Shown: positions 27,882 to 45,282, counted from the first letter of the stretch. The stretch is DNA of 64,000 bases from Purshia tridentata (GCA_003254885.1 QANT01007460.1:24931-88930); one strand, 5' to 3'. The notes: generated from the sequence alone by a model not told the origin. Made by a program: numbers and translations.

Positions 27882-29528
27882 ATGGACAGATCATGACAGA
27901 CTTTCGCAGCAATACAAGCACCAAACACAACTCCCAAAATTTGAAATACAGATTAGGATGCAATCTATGGAGTTAGCAAATATAAAGAAGTAAAAGTCAT
28001 ATAAAAGAATATAAGAAATCAAATTAAAACTAACATGAAAAAATGCAAAAACTACAATAATGGACAAAATTAATGATTTGAATATACTTACAAATGCTGC
28101 AGGAGCATGAGGGCCAAACCCTAAAAACACAAACATTAATATTAAAACTATAGATCTTAATGAAATACACAACACAATCCTCTAACTTATTGCACACAAT
28201 GGAGAAAGTAAAAGGATAAAGCTGAATTACTCACTCAGATTTTCTTTCAGATCAAGGCAGCAGCCACATGCCTCCTGTGCAAAGTGCCTCCAGAATGACC
28301 ATGGATCAGATGCAATGCAGTCTCATTAGGATATGCATATATGTAAAGGTAAGACAAACAAAAAGAAATATAGGAAGCTCTCAGACACAGGCAAGGACCA
28401 ACAAGACATAAATGTCAGAAAACAATTACATGCATTTAGTTTTACGACACAGAAGAGCTGAAGCACAGCTTATCAATTGAAGCATGTTTCAGAAAAATCA
28501 AAGCATATTTCAGAAAGCAGAAGCACTAACTTAACACTTTCCAGACAACTAATCCTATAGTAAGTACACAAACCAACACTCGCAAGCAAGCCATACAGCA
28601 CACACCAAAAGAAGCCATGAGAAGGTTATTTTTAAATCTATGACAGTAACTCGGTTGGACTCAATTTACATAAATTTCAAAGTAAACCCAGTAACTCTTA
28701 TCTAAGAACAACAGAAACATGAAACATGCAACATAACGACATCCACTTTCAAGTCCCTCACAACAGTCTCCCAATAAACAAGCCAAGGTACCTTCTCCTG
28801 GGTTCCTTTTAAGCATCTAAGCACTGGAGGGTTGCCTCAAAGCAGTGGCAGATATCCTGAATGAAAAATTAAATTAGAATCTCCAGAACCCAAATAAATA
28901 AATTATGTGGCTAAAAGATACAACTGGCAAAATTGACATGAAATAGAAGTATGTATAACAAACCTTTGCTAACAACATAAATTCTAAATACCTAAAAAGA
29001 GCAGAGGAACTTGACAATACAAGCACCCAAGAAAAAATACCGAATGGATAGAGTAGGAGGGAAAAAAGAATGAAAGCTAAAAAGAAGCTCAACTTTGGAA
29101 AAGGTTCAAGTATCCTTTTTTTTTTTCTTGAACTCATGAAGATAAATATATCTTCCGTTGTTCCACGGATTGAATGGCAGAAACCATGTTCAAGGTACAC
29201 ATATAATCATGATGAAAAATTATAATAGATATATTTAATTTTCACATTGGCCAATCATGAATGATTACATGGGAAAAAAACGCCTTTGGCTAGTTGTCTT
29301 ACAATAGAAACAGTACACTCCACTGAAAGAACCCGCCAGTAATGAGTACTCCTGACCAAACATCACCCCTTTTGACTTCAACCATGCCAAAACTGTGTCA
29401 AAAGCTCTCAGGCCATCACAGAGAAGAGAGATAATGCCCAATGATTAGAAACTGTATGAATTAGGTCATATAATGTACAAATATCTAGCGGAACAGGAAT
29501 TCTGGAGTCAGAAAATCAGCAACAGGGT

Positions 29529-35108
<5,580 letters not shown>

Positions 35109-35118
35109 CGGGAAATCT

Positions 35119-35125
35119 AGGGTTA
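35119..35125 (-). promoter_or_regulatory. Telo-box-like motif in PRP4K leader
   Basis: AACCCTA on the minus strand lies about 10 bases upstream of the chosen start. Such motifs are frequent in leaders of plant housekeeping genes expressed in dividing cells. Function inferred. Confidence 0.35.
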
Positions 35126-36254
35126 GGGGTTGGTATTTGTCTTTGTTCGAATTGGGGTTTTGTGAGGGAGTATGAATTATGCGAACGGGCGAGCGAGAGG
35201 GTCCGAGTTGGTTTCGGTTTTTTGACTTTTTGAAGAAAAAAACCACTGCTTTGAGTTTGAGAATACAAGGGAAGCGGGGCACATGGATTTCTTAAATGTC
35301 ACGTGCCAAACGAAGAAGCATGTGTGGGTAAAATTTGTTTTTGTTTTCTTTCCTTTTGGGTCTATCAGCTGCGGTGGCCTTAGGCCCTTAATAGAAATTG
35401 GCCTATCGTCAATCACACAACCGAAGATATTTTTGCCTTCCACCTTTTAAACAGTTGTTGTCATGGAGTCATTGACTTGTGGGTGTACCATTATGTATAC
35501 AAATTATTTCTTGACATAAATAGTACTTTCCCTATTAGAAACTCAATAAAGAATTTGGCCTTCTAACCTTTTTTTCAAAAAAAGGAAATTCAATACATCT
35601 TAATGTTTTTAACAATTGTTACGTACAAATGTACAATTGCTTAATATTTTGATGTTTCAATAATTATTAACACATGTATTATCACATCCTTTATTTTTTT
35701 ATCCTTTTTTTTATATGGGAGAAATGGAATTCAAATTTAGCACATTTTCATTTTCCAACAAAGTTGATAAAAAATATGACTAGATGAATAGTTAGTAGTC
35801 TAGCATTTATCTAATTAACAGTTTGAGTTTTTATCAAAGAGTCTAAAATGGTAATTAACATTTTTCGTTGATTGGAATGGAAACAGATTTTTTCATGGCC
35901 TAGATCATTTATTCCTTATGTATTTATCATTCCAGAATCTTGTGAAATAAGTAAGTCTCAAATTGGGAATTAAGAAATTCCAACTTTGAATATCCCTTAT
36001 TTGCATTCTCTTCAAACTGATGTCAATACTGAGTTATGAGGCAGAAAGAGGAACCAGAACAATGGCATTCTAACGACCCTACAAAGTAGAGCTGAAAAAA
36101 ATGACATTTCTTGCTAACATCTAGGTTTCTTTGAATGTATTCACACTAAAAATTAGCTGCCAATGTAAATCCCGCATACTATATACTAGGTTTCTATGAA
36201 TGTATTCCCCCAACAATACAATTTTGGTGTTTTAACAATCTCGCATACTAAATC

Positions 36255-36320
36255 CCATGCTGTCATGCCTTTCAAAAGGCATGGCTTACAATGGTGAGGC
36301 TTTGGCATGACAGTGCATGG
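36255..36320 (-). other. Two competing hairpins in the 3' UTR of HMA gene B
   Basis: Stem one pairs CCATGC and TGTCATGCC (36255-36269) with GGCATGACAGTGCATGG (36304-36320), a 15-bp match with a 2-base bulge. Stem two pairs CATGCCTTT (36264-36272) with AAAGGCATG (36275-36283). The two share ATGCC and cannot form together. The block starts 39 bases after the HMA gene B stop codon in the transcript sense. Confidence 0.6.
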
Positions 36321-36358
36321 TGTGCATCACAGGGTGAGTGAAGGTATATTAGGGCAAA

Positions 36359-36955
36359 TTAATATGCACCAGCAATCATAGGCCTTTGGTCCATTTGTTC
36401 AGTACTTTCATCCAACTCTTGGATTTCCAGAATTTCAACTCTGCGGTTCATCTTCTTTCTCATCTTTATTGCCACATCTGCTGGTACAAACCTCCCACAC
36501 ACACTTACCCTGCACTGCTGCTTCTCAATCAAATGTGTCTCTATTTCTTCAATATAAAATGAAAATGGGATTATTGTATGTAATTTGGATAGTTAAAAGG
36601 ACCTTCATGTATGTCTATGTAGACTATGTTTAATTATGCATGTATACATTACCTTTCATATTTAGTAGGATTCTCCTTATTTTCCTGCAACATCCATTGC
36701 AGTCAATATTGAGCCTCATCACCATGCAACAATACTGCCAATTGTAAGTAAAAAACAAAAACAAAAAAAAGGAAAAAAAAAAAGATATATAGAGGCCCCA
36801 TAAGAATCAAGTAAAAAACAAAAAAAAAAAAGGAAAAAAAAAAGATATATAGAGGCCCCATAAGAATCTTCTATTTTGAGTACTATTGAAACCTTGAAGG
36901 AGCTTGAAAAGAAAAACAAAAACAAAGATGTCACAGAACTTGCCTTTCCTGCCAT
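36359..36955 (-). CDS. Small heavy-metal-associated (HMA) domain protein B
   Basis: Predicted copper- or metal-binding protein with one HMA fold. Built from splice sites: exon 1 36955-36944 (four codons, MAGK), exon 2 36734-36653 and exon 3 36546-36359, giving 93 aa. The HMA core reads VMRLNIDCNGCCRKIRRIL, with the CxxC pair at residues 16 and 19, then HLIEKQQCRVSVCGRFVPAD and KMRKKMNRRVEILEIQEL. There is no C-terminal CaaX box, so it is not an isoprenylated HIPP. Exons 2 and 3 are strongly supported. Exon 1 is inferred: it needs a GC donor (AAG|GCAAGT), since no nearby ATG with a GT donor keeps phase. From memory an HMA protein lies at this place in Arabidopsis (At3g25855, between PRP4K and LTA2). 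Confidence 0.75.
36746..36868. repeat. Tandem duplication, about 60-bp unit, in intron 1 of HMA gene B
   Basis: Two copies (about 36746-36808 and 36809-36868) of an A-rich segment ending in GATATATAGAGGCCCCATAA. On the minus strand this makes long T-runs just upstream of the exon 2 acceptor, so it could act as an extended polypyrimidine tract. Confidence 0.9.
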
Positions 36956-37589
36956 GAAGTTGGACTTTCCAGGACCTCAGATCAATTTTGTTGGTTGTTT
37001 TGATGACTGGGAAAAAGTAAATGGAAAAGAGTATTGTGGAATATTGAGAATACGAAAGATTGTGAACCAACTGATATTCTACTTTTGGATTGTCCCATGG
37101 GAATTCTTCCCTTTTGTTTTGGAATCTGATTATGCTTAAAGTTAAGAAAGAGGATATTGTTTCCTAGTATGTAGCTTATTATATATTCTCAACTTCATTA
37201 CAAAGCTTTGCCTGTTTCCTGACATAATGGCAAGGGCAAGTATCGCTTCATGCACCATGCGCAACAGAAGGAAGCATCTCTGTCTTGAACTCAAAGCCTT
37301 GTATTAAAGATAATTTGAAGCCCGTCTTTTCAAACAAACAGAGTACAGAATAACAAGCCAAGAATTTGTTCAATTCATCTCCCATATGTCCCACTTATTT
37401 TATTATACAATTCTATGACATTTCATTTCATAAAGTGAAACAAACAATCAAACTTGATTATGTACATACCATCGATCAATCAATGTGAAAAAACGAAAAT
37501 ACAGCCCAATTCAGGGAATAAGAAACAGTACTTCTGAAAATGAATTTCACATAGCATGTTGGACTTCTCTGGCTTGGAACTAATCAACT

Positions 37590-38659
37590 TCAGGAATAAC
37601 GAAGTATTCGTTTAATCAAGGAAAATTTGTTTAGAGGTTTCTTGTATACGGAGGCAGCAACTAGCCGACTGTTTACTTTGGCTACAATGGGACTAGGATA
37701 TCTACAAATGAGTGTAACCTTCTTCTCCAAAGCATTCACCACAACAGACTCTATCTCTGCTCAAGCATGTGAATATATTATAACAAACATGTTAATTTGC
37801 TGAGCTAATATAAGAGAGTAATATTATGGGGTTGTACTCTTAAATTCAGGAAATTAATCAAACACCCCAACTAGCAAAAGTACATGACTATGGACCTGGA
37901 AGGTCACGTCATCACAAACACAAACGTACATGAAAGCACATGTATGAGGTTCCATTAGTGAAGAGGATGCCCTAAGGCCTAAGCCAATAACTTGACTAGC
38001 AGACAACCATAATACAACTGGCATGGAATGAGTACCATATTAAAAGCAGAACAGTGACAATCACAAAGCAAAAACAGTGCAAAAATCATGACCAAAGGTC
38101 AAGTCTCATTTTGGTAATTGTTTGTGGACGGCCAGCATTTCAATCTAGAATGCATGCACCAAATGCAGAACCAAACTGCCAACATGACCGAAGCATTACA
38201 GGGTGTTCCTCAGATATTAATGTTATTAACTTATTATTTTATGAAAGCAAATAATAAATAGTTGCAGTAATTTCTGTAGGAAGTGCAATGATGTGGTATG
38301 GTTCAGTGACTACCCGATTGAATTATTTGGTCCCACCCGTTATCAATGGGATAAAGGATACTTTCCACAAGAAATATATCGAAGAGTTGGTGCTGGGTTA
38401 GCCGAAAATCACCCTGATTTTCAGGGCAAAGACTAAAGGGTCCCTTTTAATACAAAGAAAAATAAAAAGAAAAAAAGCTACCACACATGAAAATCAAAGC
38501 ATCTCAAGAAAGGGTGTACAGAAATCTTACCACCCATTTTGGACATCATGTCAGCAAGTCTCTTCTGGCATGCAGCACATCCTATATCAGCTGAGAGAAC
38601 AACCTCCTGGGACTGCTTTGAACAAAAACAACCAATAAGACCTAAAGGGGAATGAATGA

Positions 38660-38715
<56 letters not shown>

Positions 38716-38788
38716 GAACAAGAGGCATGGACAAGGATTCAACGGAAGCAAGGCTGGTTCCAGAAAGTGATAAGCTCTTAGACTTCAT
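37590..38788 (-). CDS. Small heavy-metal-associated (HMA) domain protein A
   Basis: Second small HMA-type protein, likely a metal chaperone-like or signalling protein. Exons 38788-38720, 38612-38531 and 37756-37590 join in frame to give 105 aa. The N-terminus [20 protein letters not shown] is Ser-rich. The HMA core is [20 protein letters not shown] with cysteines at residues 35 and 38 (C-A-A-C), then [20 protein letters not shown]. The C-terminus is basic ([17 protein letters not shown]) with no CaaX box. All junctions are GT-AG. Intron 1 is short (107 bp) and contains a TG/AG microsatellite. The gene precedes HMA gene B on the same strand; the two proteins are clearly different in sequence, so this is an old pair or two separate genes, not a recent duplication. 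Metal specificity cannot be read from sequence. Confidence 0.82.
38661..38713. repeat. Compound TG/AG microsatellite in intron 1 of HMA gene A
   Basis: About eleven TG units followed by about fifteen AG units with one interruption. It fills half of a 107-bp intron, so length changes would directly alter intron size. Confidence 0.95.
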
Positions 38789-39601
38789 TCTGACTGCAAT
38801 TCCTGGGATGATGAGCTCTTTCTTAGGCCATCAGTAATGCAATCCATGGCTTTGCTATGCTACTTATGGCAGTCACTTAAACACAGCACTTAAAGCCCTC
38901 ATATAGAGCAGAAAGGTAATAAGTCCAATCCCATCCTGCAAGAGAGGGACAAATAGAGCGAGTAGAAAAGGATCTAGGAGCGGCTCCTCCTGTTGTACTT
39001 AAAAGCCTTCAGTTCTGGTTGTTGAAGAGAAAGGGATCGGAGGTAAAACTTGATAAAACAGCAAAAAGAAAAGGGTCTTTGATTAATCTTTTATGTTATG
39101 CCCTGTTGACAATGATGCTTCATTCACAATGGTAGCCCCACAATCCCATTACTACTGTGTGTGCGGTACCACTTTTCTTCCCCAGAATTATTCCTTCCAA
39201 GTTCCCTTTTCATATCTAACGTCTTCATTTGGAGATCCAATGTATGAGTCCAATAAATCAACAACAATGATGATTGTACAGCTGTAAATATTAATAAGAG
39301 TTTTATGACTCTTATGTATTCTATTGATATTGGTAGTACAGTTTAGTCGTGGCTTTTGCCTGTTGTCTATTTTCTCTCAGCGGCTACATCACTAAACCAA
39401 CGGTCATCTTGACAAAAAATAAAAAAGAACCAACGGTCACTAAAAGTTGTCAGGCTGCCTGTGGGTAAAGTAACGGCTTAAAATCAAAATGGATCTGTAA
39501 TTTCATTCCCTTTTTTTTTTTTTTTGGGAGCAAGTGTAATTTCATTTCCTTTAATGGAATAAAAAGACTCAAATACAAGAGTGGGAACCCACTCACATTT
39601 A

Positions 39602-40687
39602 GGCCATGTTTGTTTGGCCGTAATCCATTGTCAGGAATGGAAATAGGTTTTCATTACCCATTATAACATTACGGTCAGACAAACGAGGCCTAATCCATTG
39701 TCAGGAATGGAAATAGGTTTTCATTCCAGTGTTTGGTTGGTCTGAAAAGTAATCAAACCATGGAATTGACCTTTGTTGACTGTAATCTAATTACACTAAA
39801 GCGGGGGAATTGAATTACCAGCTAGAGGGTGGTATTTCTATTCCATAGTACATATGGAATGCACAATTACAACAAATACTCTTTTATCAATAACTCACAC
39901 CTTTTTCACTGTCTCATTTTCTTCGTCGTCTTCTTACTGATAACCATAGCTTAAGTCAGTTAAAGCTCTGCACTTTTTACCTCTCTCTCTCCATCGCCAA
40001 ATCAGTCTTTTTTTTTTCTTAGTCTTTCTTACCCATATTAATCTCAAAACACCCAAATTAAGAAGAAAAGCCTCTAAATCACAAAACACAAATACCCATA
40101 TCAATCATTAAAATTAGGATAAATGCATATTGAGAGAGAAGCCTAGAAATTGAATTGGGTCCTAGATATTGTGCAAAAAAAGAGACGCTTGAGAGAGAGA
40201 AAAGCTTTTTTTTTTATTTTTTATTTAAGATTAATGTGGGTTTTTCATTGAGGAACTTTTCAAAACATTTTGCTATGGGGATGATTGCCTGCTAAAAAAG
40301 AACATGGGAAAGTTGCAGAGATACCCAGAATGGATAAGGCCATCAATTATCTTTAATTTTTTTTTTGATATATATATCAGGCAAACAATCATGAACATAT
40401 TATATATATATATATATATATATATAAGAATGATATTTTTTGAAACTAAAAACAATAAAGATAAATGATAATTTCTTTCAATTTTTTTTGTTTGCATTTA
40501 AAGATAAAATGGGTATTATAGGAAAATTGTTAAAATTTTGGTTTAGGGTTTTAATTCTCTTGTCTCAATTCCCAACTTATGCCAAACACTAGAATAGTAA
40601 TTCATAAAACCATTACATTACGGAATAATCAGGAATGGAATACAATTCACATTCCCATTATAACATTACGGTCAGACAAACGAGGCC
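39602..40687. mobile_element. PIF/Harbinger-like (Tourist-type) MITE with internal terminal copy
   Basis: Terminal inverted repeats: left starts GGCCATGTTTGTTTGGCCG and right, in reverse complement, GGCCTCGTTTGTCTGACCG, matching at 19 of 23 positions. Both ends are flanked by TTA (39599-39601 and 40688-40690), the 3-bp target preference of PIF/Harbinger elements. The 1086-bp body has no transposase. Two direct repeats mark its left end: 39621-39655 equals 39691-39725 (35 bp), and 39657-39690 equals the right terminus 40654-40687 (34 bp). So a copy of the right end sits inside the left end. Confidence 0.85.
40399..40426. repeat. AT dinucleotide microsatellite
   Basis: About fourteen TA units inside the MITE. 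Confidence 0.9.
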
Positions 40688-41108
40688 TTAGAGTTTCATA
40701 GACTTGTGCTCCACAGAGCTCTCAGAAATCCCACATGATACAATCCAAATTCAAAAGGGACCAGCTCAAATTTAAACTAGTGACAAGTTGAAATTTTATT
40801 ATCGAAAATAACAATATACAAATTACAACGAACTGATACAAAATATGAAGAAAAAGCTAATGCTCTACGGGCAACAAAAGTTATTCTACATTTCTATTGC
40901 ACCCAAAATTTCTGCCTGATACCAAGGCTTAAGGCCCTCCAGGCTATGGTTGGATAAATAGTTAAATGCAAGTACATATGTGAAGATTTGGATGCCATGA
41001 CTTCTCAAACAAACATTTCCAGAGATGACATTGCTGAAATAAAGGGACTAAACAAGAGTGGCATCGAAGAGCATATATACTTGTGGAGAAGAAAAAAGTG
41101 TGGGACAA

Positions 41109-44100
41109 CTACATAACTAAGCTTGTCAATGGTGGGGCAACTGAAGAACCGAAAAGAGAATCACCTAAATATTTGCAGTTTTCATGATCAACTTTCAGAG
41201 ATGATGGAATCAAGAACCTTTCACAAGCATTGGATCCCACAAGGCCACGAGTGCTTTTAGCATCAGTATCAATGTAATGCAGCTTCTGGACAGAGCTCCC
41301 ATTACTACGTCTTCTCTTCCTTGAAGACTTCCACTTCAGCTGGGCAAGCAGACAATCCTTCAAGAGATCGGGAACCTTATCCAATCCTTTAACCTTTACT
41401 TCCATGTCATTTTCAGACAACAGACAAGAATCACTATATCCGGTTTCATCTTTCTTCATCACTCTGCTATCACAGACTGCAGGTTGAGCAAAAATGGCAT
41501 CAAAACAATTCCCCGCAACTTGATCTGTCTCTAAGTTAGATTGTATTGACTTCACAAGATCTGGCCTCTCCTTAATATGAGCCCACCCATTACCCAACCA
41601 CTCCTGAGAATATCTTACTTCACCAAACCCAACAATCAACACCTGCTTTTCTCCTGCAAAAAGAGTAAACAATCAATACTTTAAAAAAATAATTGTCAGA
41701 CAATAATACAAACAAAAAGGGAACTTGACTTCATTGTTACTACTAGAATTCGAGGGAAAGTCTTTACAAACCTGGGAAATACACATGAAGTCTATCCTCG
41801 CATTCCTTCCGAACAACTATGCCTTCCCACCACCCATCATGCCACCACACATCTACAACAGTCCCAACAACCCATGAAACTATGCCTTTGTTAGACTGTG
41901 GAGATGGCCGAATACCTGGCCTACCACAAATCCGAAGACCCAATTGATCAGGAGCTGCAACCCTGGACGCTAAAATCCATTCCTACAAAATCAAAACCAT
42001 AAAGTTCATATTGAGCTACAGGCAAAGAACAAGTGCGAATACAAATTTTGCACAAAAGAAAAAAATGGAGGAGATGATACCAATGCATACCTCAAGTTTG
42101 TTAGCTTCATCAGTCACATCCTGAATATCTTGGTATTGAACCTTCACTTTATGTTTACACTTCTTGATAATCAAAGCTCTAAACCAACACCCTCTAATGC
42201 CACTATCTTGTGAGAGGACTTCAACCTGGGAACCCACTGCTAGATGCTGCAGCAGGTTTTGTTTCACCTCTTTAACAGGTAAAATAACAGCAGAACTTCC
42301 TCTTCCAAAGGCTTCACTTTCACTTCGGCAGTCAGTTCCATTTTTACTCAAATTCCCCACGTCCACACATTCTGTGTCCAGTGTTTCCCTTCTGTCACTG
42401 TATTCCAAGTGCATTTCATCACCTTTAAATGAACGATGCCTCTTTTTAGGTTGGATACCATTGGCATCAACATTTTTTTCCTCTTTCAACCCATCAACTG
42501 ACTGTTGAGAACTCCCGTGAACCTTTGAAGGAGAAACTATGCACATATATCTAAGTATCTCCTGTTTCCAATAACCTTTAACTTGAGTAATGTCAAAGAG
42601 CTTCACATCATCGTTTTCAAACTGCTTGTGGCATACATACGGTTCCAACTGAGTTTGTGTCGCCTCTTTCATAAATTTCTCGAAATGCTGGGGGCTGAGG
42701 ACAGTAGCCAATCCATCTATGCATTCAATACTGAGATCTTGAAGACAAAGAGAAAAGAAAATCTCTCTGTCATTAAAATTGTGAGGCAAAGTAATACCAA
42801 CCTCATCAACTTTGTGAAACCATCGTACTACAACCATCTTGTTGCCCCTAGAGTCCTCGTACAGATCTTCCAAGTATGCAACAAGATGTTTATCCTCCTC
42901 TGCTAAAACAAATACAAAATCATGAACCTGAAAGTATTTGGAAAGAAGGACAAGACATGAAATGAGTCAGATGACAATATTATTAAAAGAACACACACAC
43001 TTGATAGTATGTATGGGCACACACACACATATGCATACATTTGATTAAGTAAATAAAAATAAAAAGACACAGCACTAATACTTACGGAGACTATAACACC
43101 GTTCCGGCTGAAGGATTGATAATGCCTTCGTTTTTTCCTGCACATCCAAGGAGAACCTAACCACAGAAATTCTGTAGTATGGTGACCCAGCTTCTGTAAA
43201 GGAGTATCCTAGGAAAAAGATGGAAAATAAAGATAAATAAATAATAAACATTAAAAAAAAATTTATGACTCACAAAACATGCAGGCAGAAAAAATAAATA
43301 GTCATGAGTCAGCAGATTCTTACCTTTGAGATTTCAATATCCAACTCACAACCATCTTTACCATCCACCACACCTCCATCTGAATCAGATGATTTGTGAG
43401 GCAATGCATCTGAAGGATCCATAAAATAAACAAATTAACAATAGACATTTATCTTGAATCACAATGAACATTATAAAAACATATATAATGACATAAATAT
43501 TCACAACTAGAAGTCAAAGACATGTATACCAAATAGAAAAACAAAAAAATTCACAGAAGCAAGTGTATAAACTGTGACAAGAAGTGAAAAAGGACATGTA
43601 TCCATAGCTGACGGATCCATGTAACAGAGAGACTATAAACCTGATGATATAAACTACCATAGATACCAAAGATTATTAGGGAAGAAAACATAATAAATTT
43701 GGCCATGAAGGGTCTTGACCTAGAAATTTTGAGGGCATAAGGATTCCGATGCTCTCAACCAGCTCTTTACAATTTAATTAAAAATCCTGCAGCCCAGATC
43801 ATAGTCAGTTCACAAAAACAGGAGCACCAGCAATACCATGAAGAAAACTACATGGTCAAGGATGAATGAATAGAGAAAGACATGAGGGTACAGTAAGATA
43901 ATGCATAAACACAGCGCATGCCACCTATAAGGTCCTCCAGTAGTGAATAAGAAAAAGCCATGGTGTGACCCAGCAAGCCTACGGTGTAAAGCACATGACA
44001 AAAATCTAGCTCTAAGGTGTTCAACTTTTTAAAAATATATAGAACGAGTAGAACGTAAGTTTTCAGTATAACAGAAGGACCGTGGAAGATTAGAAAAGAA

Positions 44101-45063
44101 AAAAAGATTATAAATGGGCATGGAAGAGATGAAAATAATTTTAGGCAATACAAACCAGCTTAGACAACAAGATCTCTTGACAGAGCCAACTACAGAAATT
44201 GTAAGAAAAAGAAAACGGAAAACCCTCTTCTCATAACAAATAATTAAACTTTACAAAAAGGAAAAGCCTTGGACTTGGCCTGTAGGTGAACCAAAACCCA
44301 CCCTCTTCTCATAAGAATGAAACTATAACAAAAGGAAAAGCCTTGGTCATGGTCTGTAGGTGAACCAAACAACCCTCCGCCCTATCAACCAGAGAACCCA
44401 ATTTTGTCATAACCAATGTACAAGCGGAACCGACGATCCAATTCAGGGATTACAAAACAGTGAAATTATAAATATGAATCAAGAAAAACGGAGCATGAGA
44501 ACGGTTTGGGAAAACCCCACCTCAGGAAAGAAAAAAAAATTCCAATAAAGTTTAACAAAACCAAGTAATTCTATATCCACCTCCAATACAACCATCCAGA
44601 TCCAGGAAATTTCTTTAACAAAATTCAAAACCCAACATATATAAGAAAAAATTGAAGAAGAACACCAAAAACAATTCGGTTCTCCCAATTAAAAGAATAC
44701 TAAAAACCCCCAAATCTTCAAAAACAAACAGAAAAAAGCAGGGGTATAAAAATTCATCACGAAAATCAGGAAAGAGGAGCGTAATTTACCTGAAACGACG
44801 GAATTGAGCCAATCAACGACCTCTCTACGGGATTTTAGCTTAACGAGCGAAAACATAGAGAATAAGGAGCGGTTTCGAAAGGCATAGTTATAGGACATGT
44901 GCCTCAAGCTCTTCTCTTTACCTACCACAGCCAGATCTAAGCTCCCGTCGCTACGCTTCAGATAGTAATGGACCTCTCTCCTCCCGTTGTCGCTTGACAC
45001 GAACACCTCCTCCCACCTCACGAACCCAAACGCTGTCGTCACTACCTCCGCCAATCTCTCCAT
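41109..45063 (-). CDS. BAH and Agenet domain chromatin-reader protein
   Basis: Plant nuclear protein combining a BAH domain with Agenet (Tudor-like) domains; such proteins read histone marks in transcriptional control. Six in-frame exons: 45063-44790, 43409-43324, 43208-43086, 42927-42091, 41982-41772 and 41653-41109, giving 691 aa. The BAH region is about residues 157-260 ([20 protein letters not shown], then [20 protein letters not shown]). Agenet one is about 387-445 ([20 protein letters not shown], then VKVQYQDI) and Agenet two about 475-520 ([18 protein letters not shown], then VYFPGEK). A basic [11 protein letters not shown] stretch near residue 620 may be a nuclear signal. Intron 1 is 1.38 kb and contains a tandem duplication. 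I believe the Arabidopsis match is At1g68580, next to NPF3.1, which fits the NPF gene at the right of this window. Confidence 0.92.
44222..44370. repeat. Tandem duplication, about 72-78 bp unit, in intron 1 of BAH/Agenet gene
   Basis: Copies at about 44222-44297 and 44300-44370, sharing ACCCTCTTCTCATAA, AAAAGGAAAAGCCTTGG and CTGTAGGTGAACCAAA, with small indels. Non-coding. Confidence 0.85.
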
Positions 45064-45282
45064 CCCCTCTCAAAGTTCCGCAATTCAAAGCCCTAATTGA
45101 TTATAACGAAGGCGCTATTGGCTCTAATTGATTGGATATAAACCTCAAACGATGAGGACGAGCTAATAGTCAATTCGCAATACACGAACCAGAGGTTCTC
45201 TCTATCTCTCTCTTTCTATAAGATGGAAGAGGGGTTTGAACGGCAATTTTGAACTTTATTTCAAGGGAAGGGGAGAGGGGGC

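Larger units (their letters stand above)
24777..29528. other. Long spacer between the IST1-like gene and PRP4K
   Basis: About 4.75 kb without a supported protein gene. The left part should hold the IST1-like promoter (tail of the minus-strand gene is to its left). It contains a tandem duplication (25106-25260), a poly-A run with an unresolved base (26166-26196), a 32-bp tandem repeat (26663-26730) and a composite repeat (27694-27881). The right end should hold the PRP4K 3' UTR. The plus-strand frame 26957-27178 (73 codons, basic N-terminus) has no recognisable family and is not called. Non-coding transcripts cannot be excluded. Confidence 0.5.
35109..36358. other. Spacer between PRP4K and the small HMA gene B
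   Basis: Holds the PRP4K leader and promoter on its left and the 3' UTR of HMA gene B on its right, including a hairpin region (36255-36320). Two short copies of TCTAGGTTTCT/TACTAGGTTTCT followed by GAATGTATTC occur near 36119 and 36185. Otherwise AT-rich with no coding signal. Confidence 0.5.
38789..41108. other. Spacer between HMA gene A and the BAH/Agenet gene
   Basis: Holds the HMA gene A promoter, a Harbinger-like MITE (39602-40687), an AT microsatellite inside it and the 3' UTR of the BAH/Agenet gene. No protein-coding gene is supported here. Confidence 0.5.

Noticed and set aside
35109-35282. Upstream in-frame ATG that would extend PRP4K by 58 residues
   Set aside because: The added stretch is not of PRP4 character and covers a telo-box and leader-like sequence; MASDAQDSQ at 35108 is the better start.
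36876-37139. Plus-strand 87-codon frame beside HMA gene B
   Set aside because: It overlaps the inferred first exon and intron 1 of the minus-strand gene and has no family resemblance.
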